64,000 nucleotides of DNA from Mucilaginibacter rubeus (GTDB taxonomy: Bacteria; Bacteroidota; Bacteroidia; Sphingobacteriales; Sphingobacteriaceae): the NCBI RefSeq assembly GCF_014643835.1, contig NZ_BMKD01000002.1:62001-126000 (forward strand), read 5' to 3'. A model generated the notes under the pieces. The model saw only the letters and a list, made by a program, of their open reading frames with translations. It was not told the DNA's origin and did no database searches. The stretch's first letter is position 1. Every line of letters starts with the position of its first letter. Positions 42,689 to 51,584 of the stretch are shown one piece after another. The translations under genes and the position numbers were made by a program.

Positions 42689-43456
42689 ATGTTAACCATC
42701 GCTGATAAAACTTTTCAGTCGCGCTTATTTTCAGGCACCGGCAAATTTAACTCGCCTGCCATGATGGAGGAGGCTTTGCTGGCCTCAGGCTCTGAACTGG
42801 TAACCGTAGCCCTGAAACGTGTTGATGTAAAAAACAACGACAACGACGATCTGTTGCTGCGTTTAAAATATCCGCATATTAACCTGCTGCCTAATACTTC
42901 AGGTGTGCGGAATGCTAAGGAGGCTGTGTTTGCCGCCCAACTTGCCCGCGAGGCGCTGGAAACCAACTGGATAAAACTGGAGATCCATCCCGATCCCAAA
43001 TACCTGATGCCCGACCCTATAGAAACCCTAAAAGCTACCAAAGAACTGGCGAAACTGGGTTTTATAGTATTGCCCTATATCCATGCCGACCCCGTATTAT
43101 GTAAAAGGCTTGAAGAAGCGGGTACTGCGGCCGTGATGCCTTTAGGATCGCCGATAGGTAGTAATAAGGGCCTTAAAACCATCGATTTTTTAGAGATCAT
43201 CATCAGCCAAAGCAGCGTACCCGTTATTGTTGATGCGGGTATAGGTGCTCCGTCTGATGCAGCCAAAGCGCTTGAAATAGGCGCCGACGCCGTACTGGTA
43301 AACACCGCCATCGCGGTATCAAGTAATCCAGTACAAATGGCCGAAGCATTTAAACTGGCCGTTAAAGCCGGCCGGATGGCTTTTGAAGCAAAACTGGCAC
43401 AACCGGTATCACATGCTATGGCAAGTAGTCCACTTACTTCTTTTTTAGATGAGTAG
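42689..43456 (+). CDS. thiG: Thiazole synthase ThiG
   Basis: A 255-residue TIM barrel that builds the thiazole ring from deoxyxylulose phosphate, dehydroglycine and ThiS thiocarboxylate. The Schiff-base Lys is in VTVALKRVD; later blocks PLGSPIGSN and [13 protein letters not shown] fit the family. It overlaps thiH by 8 bp, indicating translational coupling to the enzyme that supplies dehydroglycine. Confidence 0.97.
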   Translation: MLTIADKTFQSRLFSGTGKFNSPAMMEEALLASGSELVTVALKRVDVKNNDNDDLLLRLKYPHINLLPNTSGVRNAKEAVFAAQLAREALETNWIKLEIHPDPKYLMPDPIETLKATKELAKLGFIVLPYIHADPVLCKRLEEAGTAAVMPLGSPIGSNKGLKTIDFLEIIISQSSVPVIVDAGIGAPSDAAKALEIGADAVLVNTAIAVSSNPVQMAEAFKLAVKAGRMAFEAKLAQPVSHAMASSPLTSFLDE

Positions 43457-44561
43457 TTTTAACGACATTTTTGAAACCTATAACTGGGATGATACCAAGG
43501 CCAGCATCTACGCTAAAACCAGCGCGGATGTTGAACGCGCCCTGGCCGCAGATAAACGAACATTGGAGGATTTTAAGGCCCTGGTATCACCTGCTGCAGC
43601 GCCCTACCTGGAGCAAATGGCGCGGATCAGCCAGCGCCTGACCCTGAAACGTTTTGGCAAGGTGCTGCAGATGTACGTGCCGCTTTATCTATCCAACGAA
43701 TGCAGCAACATCTGTACCTATTGCGGCTTTAGTTACGATAACAAGGTAAAACGCAAAACGCTTTCGCCAATGGAAATTATGCAGGAAGTGGCCGTTATTA
43801 AAGAGATGGGCTACGAGCATGTTTTACTGGTAACCGGCGAGGACAACGTGAATGTGCATGTTGATTATTTTAAAAAAGTGCTCGAGCTGATCAGGCCGCA
43901 TTTTGCCCATATCTCGATGGAGGTGCAACCGATGGATCTGGAAGACTATCAACAGCTAACGTCTTATGGCCTCAATACCGTGCTGGTATACCAGGAAACT
44001 TATCATAAAGAGGATTACAAAAAACACCACCCCAAAGGCAAAAAATCAAACTTTAAATACCGGGTGGAGACGCCCGACAGGTTGGGCCAGGCCGGGATCC
44101 ATAAAATGGGACTGGGCGTTTTAATAGGTTTGGAAGACTGGCGCACCGATTGTTTTTTTACCGCAATGCACCTTAATTACCTCGAAAAAAAATACTGGCA
44201 AACTAAATACAGCCTTTCATTCCCGCGGCTAAGGCCTTTTAGCGGCGGCCTCGAGCCAAAGGTAGAAATGAATGACCGCGAACTGGTACAACTGATCTGC
44301 GCTTATCGTTTATTTAACGAAGAGGTTGAACTTTCGATATCTACACGCGAATCGGCTAACTTTCGCAATAATATCATCAAGCTGGGTATCACCTCTATAA
44401 GCGCCGGTTCAAAAACCAATCCGGGCGGGTACGCGGTAGAGCCTGAGTCGCTGGAGCAGTTCGAAATTTCAGACGAGCGCAGTCCAGCGGAAATTGCAGA
44501 GATCATTGCCCAACAGGGTTACGAGGCGGTTTGGAAAGATTGGGACAACTGTTTAACCTAA
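43449..44561 (+). CDS. thiH: Tyrosine lyase ThiH (radical SAM)
   Basis: A 370-residue radical-SAM enzyme that cleaves tyrosine to give dehydroglycine for ThiG. The iron-sulfur motif is CSNICTYC (Cys-x3-Cys-x2-Cys). Its presence, and the absence of thiO, indicates the anaerobic-type route to dehydroglycine. The start overlaps thiG; ThiG and ThiH form a complex in known systems. Confidence 0.97.
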   Translation: MSSFNDIFETYNWDDTKASIYAKTSADVERALAADKRTLEDFKALVSPAAAPYLEQMARISQRLTLKRFGKVLQMYVPLYLSNECSNICTYCGFSYDNKVKRKTLSPMEIMQEVAVIKEMGYEHVLLVTGEDNVNVHVDYFKKVLELIRPHFAHISMEVQPMDLEDYQQLTSYGLNTVLVYQETYHKEDYKKHHPKGKKSNFKYRVETPDRLGQAGIHKMGLGVLIGLEDWRTDCFFTAMHLNYLEKKYWQTKYSLSFPRLRPFSGGLEPKVEMNDRELVQLICAYRLFNEEVELSISTRESANFRNNIIKLGITSISAGSKTNPGGYAVEPESLEQFEISDERSPAEIAEIIAQQGYEAVWKDWDNCLT

Positions 44562-44565
44562 GGAT

Positions 44566-45627
44566 ATGCTGGAACGTGAAGAACTGAAAAGATACAACCG
44601 GCAAATGATATTGCCCGAGCTGGGCCTGCACGGACAAGAAAAACTAAAAGCCGCCCGGGTGTTGATGATAGGTGCCGGCGGCTTAGGTTGCCCGGTTTTG
44701 CAATACCTGGTTGCAGCTGGAGTAGGCACCATTGGTATTGTGGATGCTGACGTGGTTGATATCAGCAACCTGCACCGGCAAATATTATATGCTCCCGCTG
44801 ATATTGACCAGCCAAAGGCTTTGATAGCCAAACAAAAACTAAACCAGCTTAACCCCTTTGTGGAGCTGATAGCTTATACCGAAAGGATTATTGCTGCCAA
44901 TGTGCAACAACTGATAAGCAATTTTGATGTGGTGATAGATGGCTCTGATAACTTTGCCACCCGCTACCTGGTAAACGATACCTGCGCCGCCCTTGGTAAA
45001 CCGCTGGTATTTGGCTCAATATTTAAATTTGAGGGACAGGTATCTGTGTTTAACCATCAGGGCGGCCCCAGCTATCGTGACCTATTTCCAGAAGCGCCAC
45101 CCGAAAATGAAGTGCCCAACTGTGCCGAAATTGGTGTTATTGGCGTGTTACCCGGTATAATAGGTACTTATATGGCCAACGAAACCATTAAATTGATTTG
45201 CGGTATTGGGGAGCTATTATCTGGCAAACTATTAACCCTGAATGCGCTTGACAACAGCATCAGTATTTTCAAAATTTCTGCCGCAACGCCTTCACTCCCG
45301 GTTAACACATCTCAGCCGGTTGAAAGTGATAGGGTTGCCGATGAAATCGACGCCGACACCTTCAAAAAATGGCACGCGGAAACACCCGACGAAATTTACC
45401 TGGTTGATGTACGTGAAACTTATGAATTTGACGATGAAAATATAGGAGGAATAAATATCCCGCTTTATGATTTACAAGAACACGCTAATATTTTTCCAAG
45501 CGGTAAAAAGCTGATATTTATCTGTCAAACCGGGCAACGCAGTAAAATAGCGGCTCAGCAAACCAGGTCTTTGTCGGGGATAGCGGCCTTCAGTTTAAAA
45601 GGGGGCATTAACGCCTTTAATTTTTAA
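44566..45627 (+). CDS. thiF: ThiF/MoeB/HesA-family adenylyltransferase with C-terminal rhodanese
   Basis: A 353-residue E1-like enzyme that adenylates the ThiS C-terminus. The nucleotide site GAGGLGCPVLQYL and the metal/Arg block DADVVDISNLHRQ are intact, with a probable catalytic Cys in VPNCAEIGV. The two CxxC pairs that bind structural zinc in MoeB/ThiF are missing (SYRDLF replaces the first). Residues about 255-353 are a rhodanese domain with CQTGQRS, the sulfur-carrying Cys. Fusing both activities lets one protein activate ThiS and pass it sulfur. ThiF or MoeB naming depends on partner; thiamine role is inferred from the operon. Confidence 0.9.
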   Translation: MLEREELKRYNRQMILPELGLHGQEKLKAARVLMIGAGGLGCPVLQYLVAAGVGTIGIVDADVVDISNLHRQILYAPADIDQPKALIAKQKLNQLNPFVELIAYTERIIAANVQQLISNFDVVIDGSDNFATRYLVNDTCAALGKPLVFGSIFKFEGQVSVFNHQGGPSYRDLFPEAPPENEVPNCAEIGVIGVLPGIIGTYMANETIKLICGIGELLSGKLLTLNALDNSISIFKISAATPSLPVNTSQPVESDRVADEIDADTFKKWHAETPDEIYLVDVRETYEFDDENIGGINIPLYDLQEHANIFPSGKKLIFICQTGQRSKIAAQQTRSLSGIAAFSLKGGINAFNF

Positions 45628-45633
45628 AACGAA

Positions 45634-46467
45634 ATGATGCAGTATTATCAATATTGTTCGGTATTAACCATCGCCGGCTCCGATAGCGGCGGCGGTGCGG
45701 GCATTCAGGCCGACTTGAAGACCTTTGCCGCCCTGGGTTGTTACGGCACCTCAGCCATTACTGCCATTACCGCGCAAAACACCCTGGGAGTAACTGATAT
45801 TCACGTTATTCCACCGGCAATGGTGCAAAATCAGATCAGCGCAGTAATGAGCGATATCCGGCCTTTGGCAGTGAAGATCGGGATGCTGCCAAATGCGGAA
45901 ACTGTGCAGGCGGTAGCCGATGCTTTAAAAAAATACGAACCGCTACCCATCATCCTCGACCCAGTTATCAGCTCAAGCAGCGGAAAACAACTGGCAAATA
46001 ACGAAGCATTGCTTGCCATGAAGGAGCTACTTTTTCCAATGGTAACCCTGCTCACGCCAAACCTGAATGAAACAACTCAACTAACGGGCAAACATGCCGG
46101 CAATGTTGATGATATGATAAACGCGGCAGAAGCATTGTTAGATTTAGGTAGCCAGGCCGTTCTTGTAAAAGGCGGCCACTTAGATGGGCTTGAACTCTAC
46201 AACGTATATGCTGATCGGCAAGGTGTAAGAAAAACTTTCGCTTACCCTTTTATAAACTCCTTAAACACACACGGAACAGGTTGTACACTGGCTTCAGCTA
46301 TCGCAGCTTATATAGCACGAGGGCAATCCATAACCGAAGCCATTGCTTCGGCCGGGGTTTACGTTAACATAGCCATCAAAGAAGGGCAGAATGTAAAAAC
46401 CGGCGAGGGATCCGGGCCTCTTAATCATTTTTTCAAGCCTCGTAAGTTGGCGAAGCTCAATTTCTGA
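45634..46467 (+). CDS. thiD: Hydroxymethylpyrimidine (phosphate) kinase ThiD
   Basis: A 277-residue ribokinase-like enzyme that phosphorylates hydroxymethylpyrimidine twice for ThiE. Motifs: IAGSDSGGGAGIQADLKTF at the N-terminus and NTHGTGCTLASAIAA with the anion hole and catalytic region. Last gene of the operon. The ATG at 45634 is adjacent to a second ATG at 45637. A hairpin terminator lies 128 bp downstream. Confidence 0.97.
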   Translation: MMQYYQYCSVLTIAGSDSGGGAGIQADLKTFAALGCYGTSAITAITAQNTLGVTDIHVIPPAMVQNQISAVMSDIRPLAVKIGMLPNAETVQAVADALKKYEPLPIILDPVISSSSGKQLANNEALLAMKELLFPMVTLLTPNLNETTQLTGKHAGNVDDMINAAEALLDLGSQAVLVKGGHLDGLELYNVYADRQGVRKTFAYPFINSLNTHGTGCTLASAIAAYIARGQSITEAIASAGVYVNIAIKEGQNVKTGEGSGPLNHFFKPRKLAKLNF

Positions 46468-46809
46468 AGGCATATATATCAAGTTTTTAAAGAATCGGCA
46501 GTGGTCCGTAATTAAAAACTGTGCTTTGCCTCTACGGTATTTCTAATTTTTATGAGCACGATCTATTTACATCCCCATTAGTTCAACCGATTTAACAACC
46601 ACATAAAAAGCATTGCTCTGTTTATGTGGTTGTTTCTGTTTCAGGATATACCTTTTCAATTCAGAAGCTTTTATGGAGCATTAAAAATGAATTAGGTTTA
46701 ATCTCCACATCCTGTATTGAAAAAATGCCTTGTGCCTCCTCCTATTTGTTTCTGCCAAGGCTACGCTGCACTCACCGCCTGTACCATGGATGTGCTGATC
46801 GGCCTGTCT
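46468..46809. other. 342-bp convergent intergenic region
   Basis: Holds one hairpin (46595-46633) and otherwise no gene. A 70-codon frame at 46626-46838 starts inside the hairpin and overlaps the end of the receptor gene, so it is not credible. Confidence 0.7.
46595..46633. terminator. Hairpin terminator of the thiamine operon
   Basis: A perfect 13-bp stem (ACAACCACATAAA / TTTATGTGGTTGT) around a 13-nt loop, with a U-rich tail TTCTGTTTC on the plus strand. Position between convergent genes suits bidirectional use. Confidence 0.7.
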
Positions 46810-49173
46810 TTAATATCCTACTGATATACCAAAGTTAAACGCTGTGCCTCTGCCTTTTGAATAGAATCCCGGTTGCATGAACCATTGCGCACGTGCCGGA
46901 AAATAGTCTTCATTAAACAGGTTTTCAATGCCCAGGCTCAACCGGGTATTCTTATTCACTTTATACCCGGCGGCCAGGTTGAACAGGTTATAGGCTTTTA
47001 CAGCTCCTTCATTGCCATTGTAGATACCGGCAGCATTTTTTGCGAAACGGTTGCGGTTGCCAATTCCTGTATAATTCAGGGTTATGTCCACCACCCGGAT
47101 TGGTGAATAAGTAACATTACCGGTAATCTTAGGAGCAGAAATGCGCCTGCCATTCAGGTAGGCATCTTGCGGGTCATCGTATTTCCCGTTTTGATTAACG
47201 TCCCTTTTTCCATCTGTATAACTGTAACTACCGCCTACAGTTAACCGGCGGCTAAATATGTAGCTGGCAGCTAATTCAAAACCGTAAATTTTTTCAGGGC
47301 TGCGCGCGGTATTAAATAAGCCGGTGGCCGGATCATATAATACCTCAATTCCCAACTTAGAGGTGCTTTGATAGGCTGAAGCTGAAAATGCCAGATTTTG
47401 ATAACGGCTTTCAAAACCCGCCTCATAATTATTCACTTTAACAGCATCGGTATTGATCTTATTAATACTGTTCACCCTGGCATCGCGTAAAGCCAAACCG
47501 ATGTCCATTACAGAAAAACCCTGGGAGAAACTTACATAAGGACTGAACAGCTCAAAACGATTATACTTTAAACCGGCATTAAACAAAGCGGTATTATATT
47601 TCAACACGCCGCCTGTTACATCAAATGATGGAGTTACCGTAGCACCGCTTGCATTGGTGATGCGTAATGTACGATAATTGTCAACATCAATATTTACACG
47701 CTCATACCGGAACCCTGTTTTGAACACCAGGTCCCGAATGATCATTAGGTCAGCTTGCGTAAATGGCGCCAGGTTGGTCATGTCCATGGTCGGTACCCAA
47801 ACACGGCCGTCTACCAGCGGTTGTGAGGTTTTGTCTTTCAGCAAATCTATACCATAAGACAGGTTAGCGTTCAGCAACGGACGGCTGACCAGTGGAGTTT
47901 GGAGGAATAATCGTATGCCTTTTTTATCATTATGTGCTAATGACTGACCGTCGCCGCCATCAAAGCGACCTAAGGACACATAAAACACATCCTGGCGTTT
48001 TTCATAATAAGCATCCGCGTTCAGGCTCGTATGCGCAAAAAGATTGTCAACCTTGTAAGATAAATGCAGGTTGTGATTGTAAGCCGCCCCGGTAGGAATG
48101 CCTGCCGGTTTACCAAGTACCCCGGTAGCTTTCTGACCTGTTGCCGGGTTGCCGTTCACCAGCGTAAAGTTGCTGTTCTGTAAGCTGCTATAATAGTTAT
48201 ATACCAGTTGCAAACGCTGGTTACGCGTTGGCTGATAACCCAGTTTAGCAAAGGCATTATAGGTGTTTGTTTCACCAAGGCTGTAGTTGGGCCCAACCAC
48301 ATCGCCTTTGGCATCTTTGTATTCTCCGGTTTCCTCTGCCATGCCGCTTGCTACATAATCGAATTTCCCTGCTTTGCCATAAAACATCTGACTGACGCGA
48401 CCGCCTACCGAATTACGTACTTTCACCAGTGAGCCGTTTAAATAAACGTCGGTTTTACCGGCAAACTTTTCCGAAGTATCAGGCACCAATGTTACATAGT
48501 TAACCAGGCCGCCGGCGGCACCATTACCGTAAATGGCCGTTGCCCCTTTTACGACTTCAATTTGCTGCAATACAGACGGATCAATAGACCGCAGGTCCAC
48601 CTCAGCATTTCTGAGTGGTGACGACTGGCTCACACCATCAATCATAACCAGCATGGGACGCCCCCTTAAGTTTTGACCAACATTACTGCCCGATTGCGCT
48701 GTCGGGGCAAAGCCGGGCACCTCATTTGCCAGGATGCTGGTTAGGTCCGGGTTAACAGCAATCTCATTATCGAGTTTCTTTTTTGAAACGATGCTCACTG
48801 CTGATACAATATTCCTGGGGCTTTCCGGTCTTCTGGTTGCGGAAATTAAAACCTCACCAAGCGCCTGGCTGGCTTGCAGTAAGCGCCAGTTAATGGCCGT
48901 GTCGCGCGTTAAAGCAGGAAGTGATATCAATATGGGCTGATAGCCGACGGCAGAAATTTCTATTGTCAGTTGCTGTCCTGCCGGTACAAAAGCCGTGAAG
49001 CGCCCTTTGGCATCACCACTTATCTGCGCGGTTTTCAACTTGATTGTGGGATAGGCCACTCCAGATACGGAGTCGCGGACGCTACCTTGTATTTTCACGT
49101 TTTGAGCTGATGCAAAACAGGATAATAATAAAAAACAGGTAGTAATAAAGTGTAATGGTACATGTGATTTCAT
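46810..49173 (-). CDS. TonB-dependent receptor, siderophore-receptor-like
   Basis: A 787-residue outer-membrane receptor (signal ending CFASAQ). A CarboxypepD_reg-like domain (about 25-105) precedes a plug (about 115-235) with NLRGRPMLVMIDGVSQSSPLRN and EVVKGATAIYGNGAAGGLVNYVT, then a barrel ending FNFGISVGY. The plug wording is of the siderophore/vitamin receptor group rather than SusC, and no SusD is nearby. A Fur-box-like palindrome lies 26-48 bp upstream, suggesting iron control. It could also import thiamine or a cofactor since it abuts the thiamine operon, but no riboswitch is present on its strand. Confidence 0.9.
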   Translation of the reverse strand: MKSHVPLHFITTCFLLLSCFASAQNVKIQGSVRDSVSGVAYPTIKLKTAQISGDAKGRFTAFVPAGQQLTIEISAVGYQPILISLPALTRDTAINWRLLQASQALGEVLISATRRPESPRNIVSAVSIVSKKKLDNEIAVNPDLTSILANEVPGFAPTAQSGSNVGQNLRGRPMLVMIDGVSQSSPLRNAEVDLRSIDPSVLQQIEVVKGATAIYGNGAAGGLVNYVTLVPDTSEKFAGKTDVYLNGSLVKVRNSVGGRVSQMFYGKAGKFDYVASGMAEETGEYKDAKGDVVGPNYSLGETNTYNAFAKLGYQPTRNQRLQLVYNYYSSLQNSNFTLVNGNPATGQKATGVLGKPAGIPTGAAYNHNLHLSYKVDNLFAHTSLNADAYYEKRQDVFYVSLGRFDGGDGQSLAHNDKKGIRLFLQTPLVSRPLLNANLSYGIDLLKDKTSQPLVDGRVWVPTMDMTNLAPFTQADLMIIRDLVFKTGFRYERVNIDVDNYRTLRITNASGATVTPSFDVTGGVLKYNTALFNAGLKYNRFELFSPYVSFSQGFSVMDIGLALRDARVNSINKINTDAVKVNNYEAGFESRYQNLAFSASAYQSTSKLGIEVLYDPATGLFNTARSPEKIYGFELAASYIFSRRLTVGGSYSYTDGKRDVNQNGKYDDPQDAYLNGRRISAPKITGNVTYSPIRVVDITLNYTGIGNRNRFAKNAAGIYNGNEGAVKAYNLFNLAAGYKVNKNTRLSLGIENLFNEDYFPARAQWFMQPGFYSKGRGTAFNFGISVGY

Positions 49174-49198
49174 CAGATTAAATTTTGCACGAAAGTAT

Positions 49199-49221
49199 TT
49201 ATTTAATCTAATTCTAAATAA
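49199..49221. promoter_or_regulatory. Fur-box-like palindrome upstream of the receptor gene
   Basis: TTATTTAATCT-A-ATTCTAAATAA: 11-bp arms matching at 8 positions, with perfect outer TTATTTA/TAAATAA. Size and A/T-rich sequence resemble iron-regulator boxes. It begins 26 bp before the start codon. Confidence 0.4.
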
Positions 49222-49419
49222 TAAATCTTAAGAAACCCTGTTAAGTCATATAGTTAAGTCAATATTAAAACTGGCAAATAGCATCTCACATATCAGGGTT
49301 TCGGCGAAACTATTTCTATAGATTACTGTATGGCAGGTCTGTCTTCCGTTTCCTTATTTCAATTGTTTTGCCTGGAAAAAATGTATACAACATGGCCGAA
49401 TGCAAATCTTTTAAAATTT

Positions 49420-49427
49420 TATCTTTG
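49420..49427 (+). promoter_or_regulatory. TAnnTTTG -7 element of the PhnA-like gene
   Basis: TATCTTTG matches the Bacteroidota -7 consensus exactly, 25 bp before the start codon. No clear TTTG partner at -33. Confidence 0.45.
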
Positions 49428-49452
49428 CCGATGAAATCAAATACTACAAAAG

Positions 49453-49791
49453 ATGAGTGAACTTGCCCCCTGCCCAATATGTAAATCTCCCTATGCTTAT
49501 GAAATGGATAACCTGCTCATATGTCCGGAATGCGGCCACGAATGGAACCCGCAAGATAATCCTGTAAGTTCAGATCTGTTTGTGGTGAAGGATAGCAATG
49601 GAAATATTCTCCAGAACGGGGATACTGTTGTTACCATAAAGAACCTGCCGGTACGTGGTTCCTCTCAAAGTATAAAAGCCGGGACTAAGGTTAAAAACAT
49701 CCGTTTGGTTGACAGCGATCATAACATTGATTGTAAGATAGATGGGTTTGGCGCTATGGCATTAAAATCTGAGTTCGTTAAGAAAGCATAA
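49453..49791 (+). CDS. PhnA/YjdM-family zinc-ribbon protein
   Basis: A 112-residue protein with an N-terminal zinc ribbon (Cys7, Cys10, Cys24, Cys27) and the PhnA C-terminal domain ([45 protein letters not shown]). The family was once called alkylphosphonate-uptake protein, but a role in phosphonate use is not supported; function is uncertain. Full family length. It is transcribed convergently with the AraC gene. Confidence 0.92.
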   Translation: MSELAPCPICKSPYAYEMDNLLICPECGHEWNPQDNPVSSDLFVVKDSNGNILQNGDTVVTIKNLPVRGSSQSIKAGTKVKNIRLVDSDHNIDCKIDGFGAMALKSEFVKKA

Positions 49792-49827
49792 TTTTTTAAA
49801 AATACAGTCCAAAGCGGGTAAACGCAC

Positions 49828-50736
49828 TTATTTAATGGAAGGAGATCGGCTTTTACGGTATTCTTTGGGACCGTATCCCATAGTTCTGTTAAACAATCTT
49901 GAAAAATAAAGAGGGTCATCAATGCCAATGCGAAAAGCTATTTCACGTATCCTCAATTCCGTGAACTGCAAGTACTGACAGGCTTTTTGTATTTTAAGAT
50001 GATTAAAATAATCTATAGGAGAAAATCCTGTGGTTTTCTTAAATAATGCAGAATAATGACTCACCGATAGGTTTACCGAGGCTGCGAGCTCAGCTAAACT
50101 TAGGGTCTTATCCAGATTGTTCTGCATGAATAAAATAGATCTGTCCTGCGGCTGGGAGTGTGTGTTCAAATTCGTTTTATAATATTTGTCCCTAAACAAA
50201 AAAGAACTTAAATATTGCAGCAACAGTAAATTGACGTAAGTAAGATTTTCTGTACTGTACCCCTGTTCTAAAAATACGTAAAGCTTGTCAAAAAGGGCGA
50301 TCCGATCACCGTCAAATTCGATGCTGTACCGGAAACTCTGGTCCCTTACATAAATTTGCTCTGTTATAGCATCCGCTTGCGGGCCTTTAAAGTGGCACCA
50401 GTAAATTGTCCAGGGGCTGGTTTCATTTGTTTCATAAAAATGCTTAACACCATGAGGAATAACAAAAAAGTCGCCGGGCTTGATCTCATAAGTATGAGTG
50501 CCTATCTTAACCATCCCTTTTCCGTCAACGCAGTAAATCAGGATATTTTGCCCCGCACCTGTATATCGCTCCCTGCGATGAAATTTTGCCTTGGGATAGT
50601 ATCCAATATCCGTTATAAATGCTCCTTGTATAGCCGCATTTCCCTCACAAAACCGCTGTAATATAGTTTTGGGTATCACGATCGCTCGCTGACCTTCAAA
50701 ACCATCTTTTTTGTAACTTGCTGAATATGTGTTCAT
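49828..50736 (-). CDS. AraC-family regulator with cupin sensor domain
   Basis: A 302-residue transcription factor. Residues about 35-130 form the AraC_binding cupin (KGMVKIGTHTYEIKPGDFFVIPHG, HFYETNETSPWTIYWCHF), a sugar-sensing fold. Residues about 200-300 are the double HTH (LSLAELAASVNLSVSHYSALFKKTTGF, then IAFRIGIDDPLYFSRLFNRTMG). It is divergent from the second susC gene and probably controls that locus. This locus therefore uses a cytoplasmic AraC sensor, unlike the hybrid regulator of the first. Confidence 0.94.
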   Translation of the reverse strand: MNTYSASYKKDGFEGQRAIVIPKTILQRFCEGNAAIQGAFITDIGYYPKAKFHRRERYTGAGQNILIYCVDGKGMVKIGTHTYEIKPGDFFVIPHGVKHFYETNETSPWTIYWCHFKGPQADAITEQIYVRDQSFRYSIEFDGDRIALFDKLYVFLEQGYSTENLTYVNLLLLQYLSSFLFRDKYYKTNLNTHSQPQDRSILFMQNNLDKTLSLAELAASVNLSVSHYSALFKKTTGFSPIDYFNHLKIQKACQYLQFTELRIREIAFRIGIDDPLYFSRLFNRTMGYGPKEYRKSRSPSIK

Positions 50737-51584
50737 TTGATTTATTTAAATCCTATCGCGGGTTACACATGTTTGCGAATGCAGACATGCTGTGTTAAAA
50801 GGCGAATAGATACTGTTTTGCCACAGCCGTTATCAATGCCGGATACTGACATTAAAAGTAAAATTTCTGAACGGCTGAATTTCATAAATCCATTAAATTA
50901 TTATCTTTTAAAATACTGCCCTACCCCATTTTTTTGGATATGGACAGGATTTGATATTCATTGATTTCAATCTGTAATTGTTAGTCGGTCAACATTGGTA
51001 TTCACAAAAATATTTAATAACAGGGCATTCTATATAGATGAAAAAATTAAAAACATGGACTATATAACTATCGCCGGAACGCTAAAACACTTTACGTTCA
51101 TTGCGAAAATAAGGTCAGGCTTTTATAAGAAACAAGCCTGATGAGTACCCCTGATTCGGCTATTTATGGCAAACTTTTGTGCTTTTTATCAAACAGGACG
51201 AACTGAAATCATTTAACATTTGTTTTATTCCCTTCAATTTTCTCCTTCCTATAATTTAATGCGCCACTACGCATTCATTTTAATCAGCAATGCCACATTC
51301 GAAAGGCCCTGGCATACTCTATAATTAAATAGTAAAATTATCCATATAGAACGACCAAACTCATGAATGCCCGCCTTTCGTTTTTTTAACTAAAAGAATA
51401 AAATAACTCTACATAGCCCCAAATAGCGAAAAAAAGGCATAGGTTTTTATCAACCAATAAGCAGCAAAACAGCTAAATACAATAACAATCAGAATATTAT
51501 CCATGTATTACATCATATCGTCTATACTCAACGATCCGATTGCCATTAGATTTGTCATCCTTAATAACCCCAAATAACCCAATT
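50737..51584. other. 848-bp divergent intergenic region, AraC / second susC
   Basis: No gene found. It holds an 8-bp-stem hairpin at 51115-51141 (TCAGGCTT/AAGCCTGA) and a TAGATTTG element at 51547-51554, 31 bp before the susC start, that matches the TAnnTTTG consensus. The AraC binding site should lie here but no clear repeat was seen. Confidence 0.6.
51547..51554 (+). promoter_or_regulatory. TAnnTTTG -7 element of the second susC operon
   Basis: TAGATTTG fits the consensus exactly and gives a short leader of about 25 nt before the ATG at 51585. No clear -33 TTTG, which would fit an activator-dependent promoter. Confidence 0.45.

Noticed and set aside
46626-46838. 70-codon plus-strand frame after thiD
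   Set aside because: It begins inside a hairpin terminator and runs into the receptor gene on the other strand.
51540-51584. Upstream start of the second susC
   Set aside because: A 15-residue extension would disrupt the signal peptide; ATG 51585 fits.
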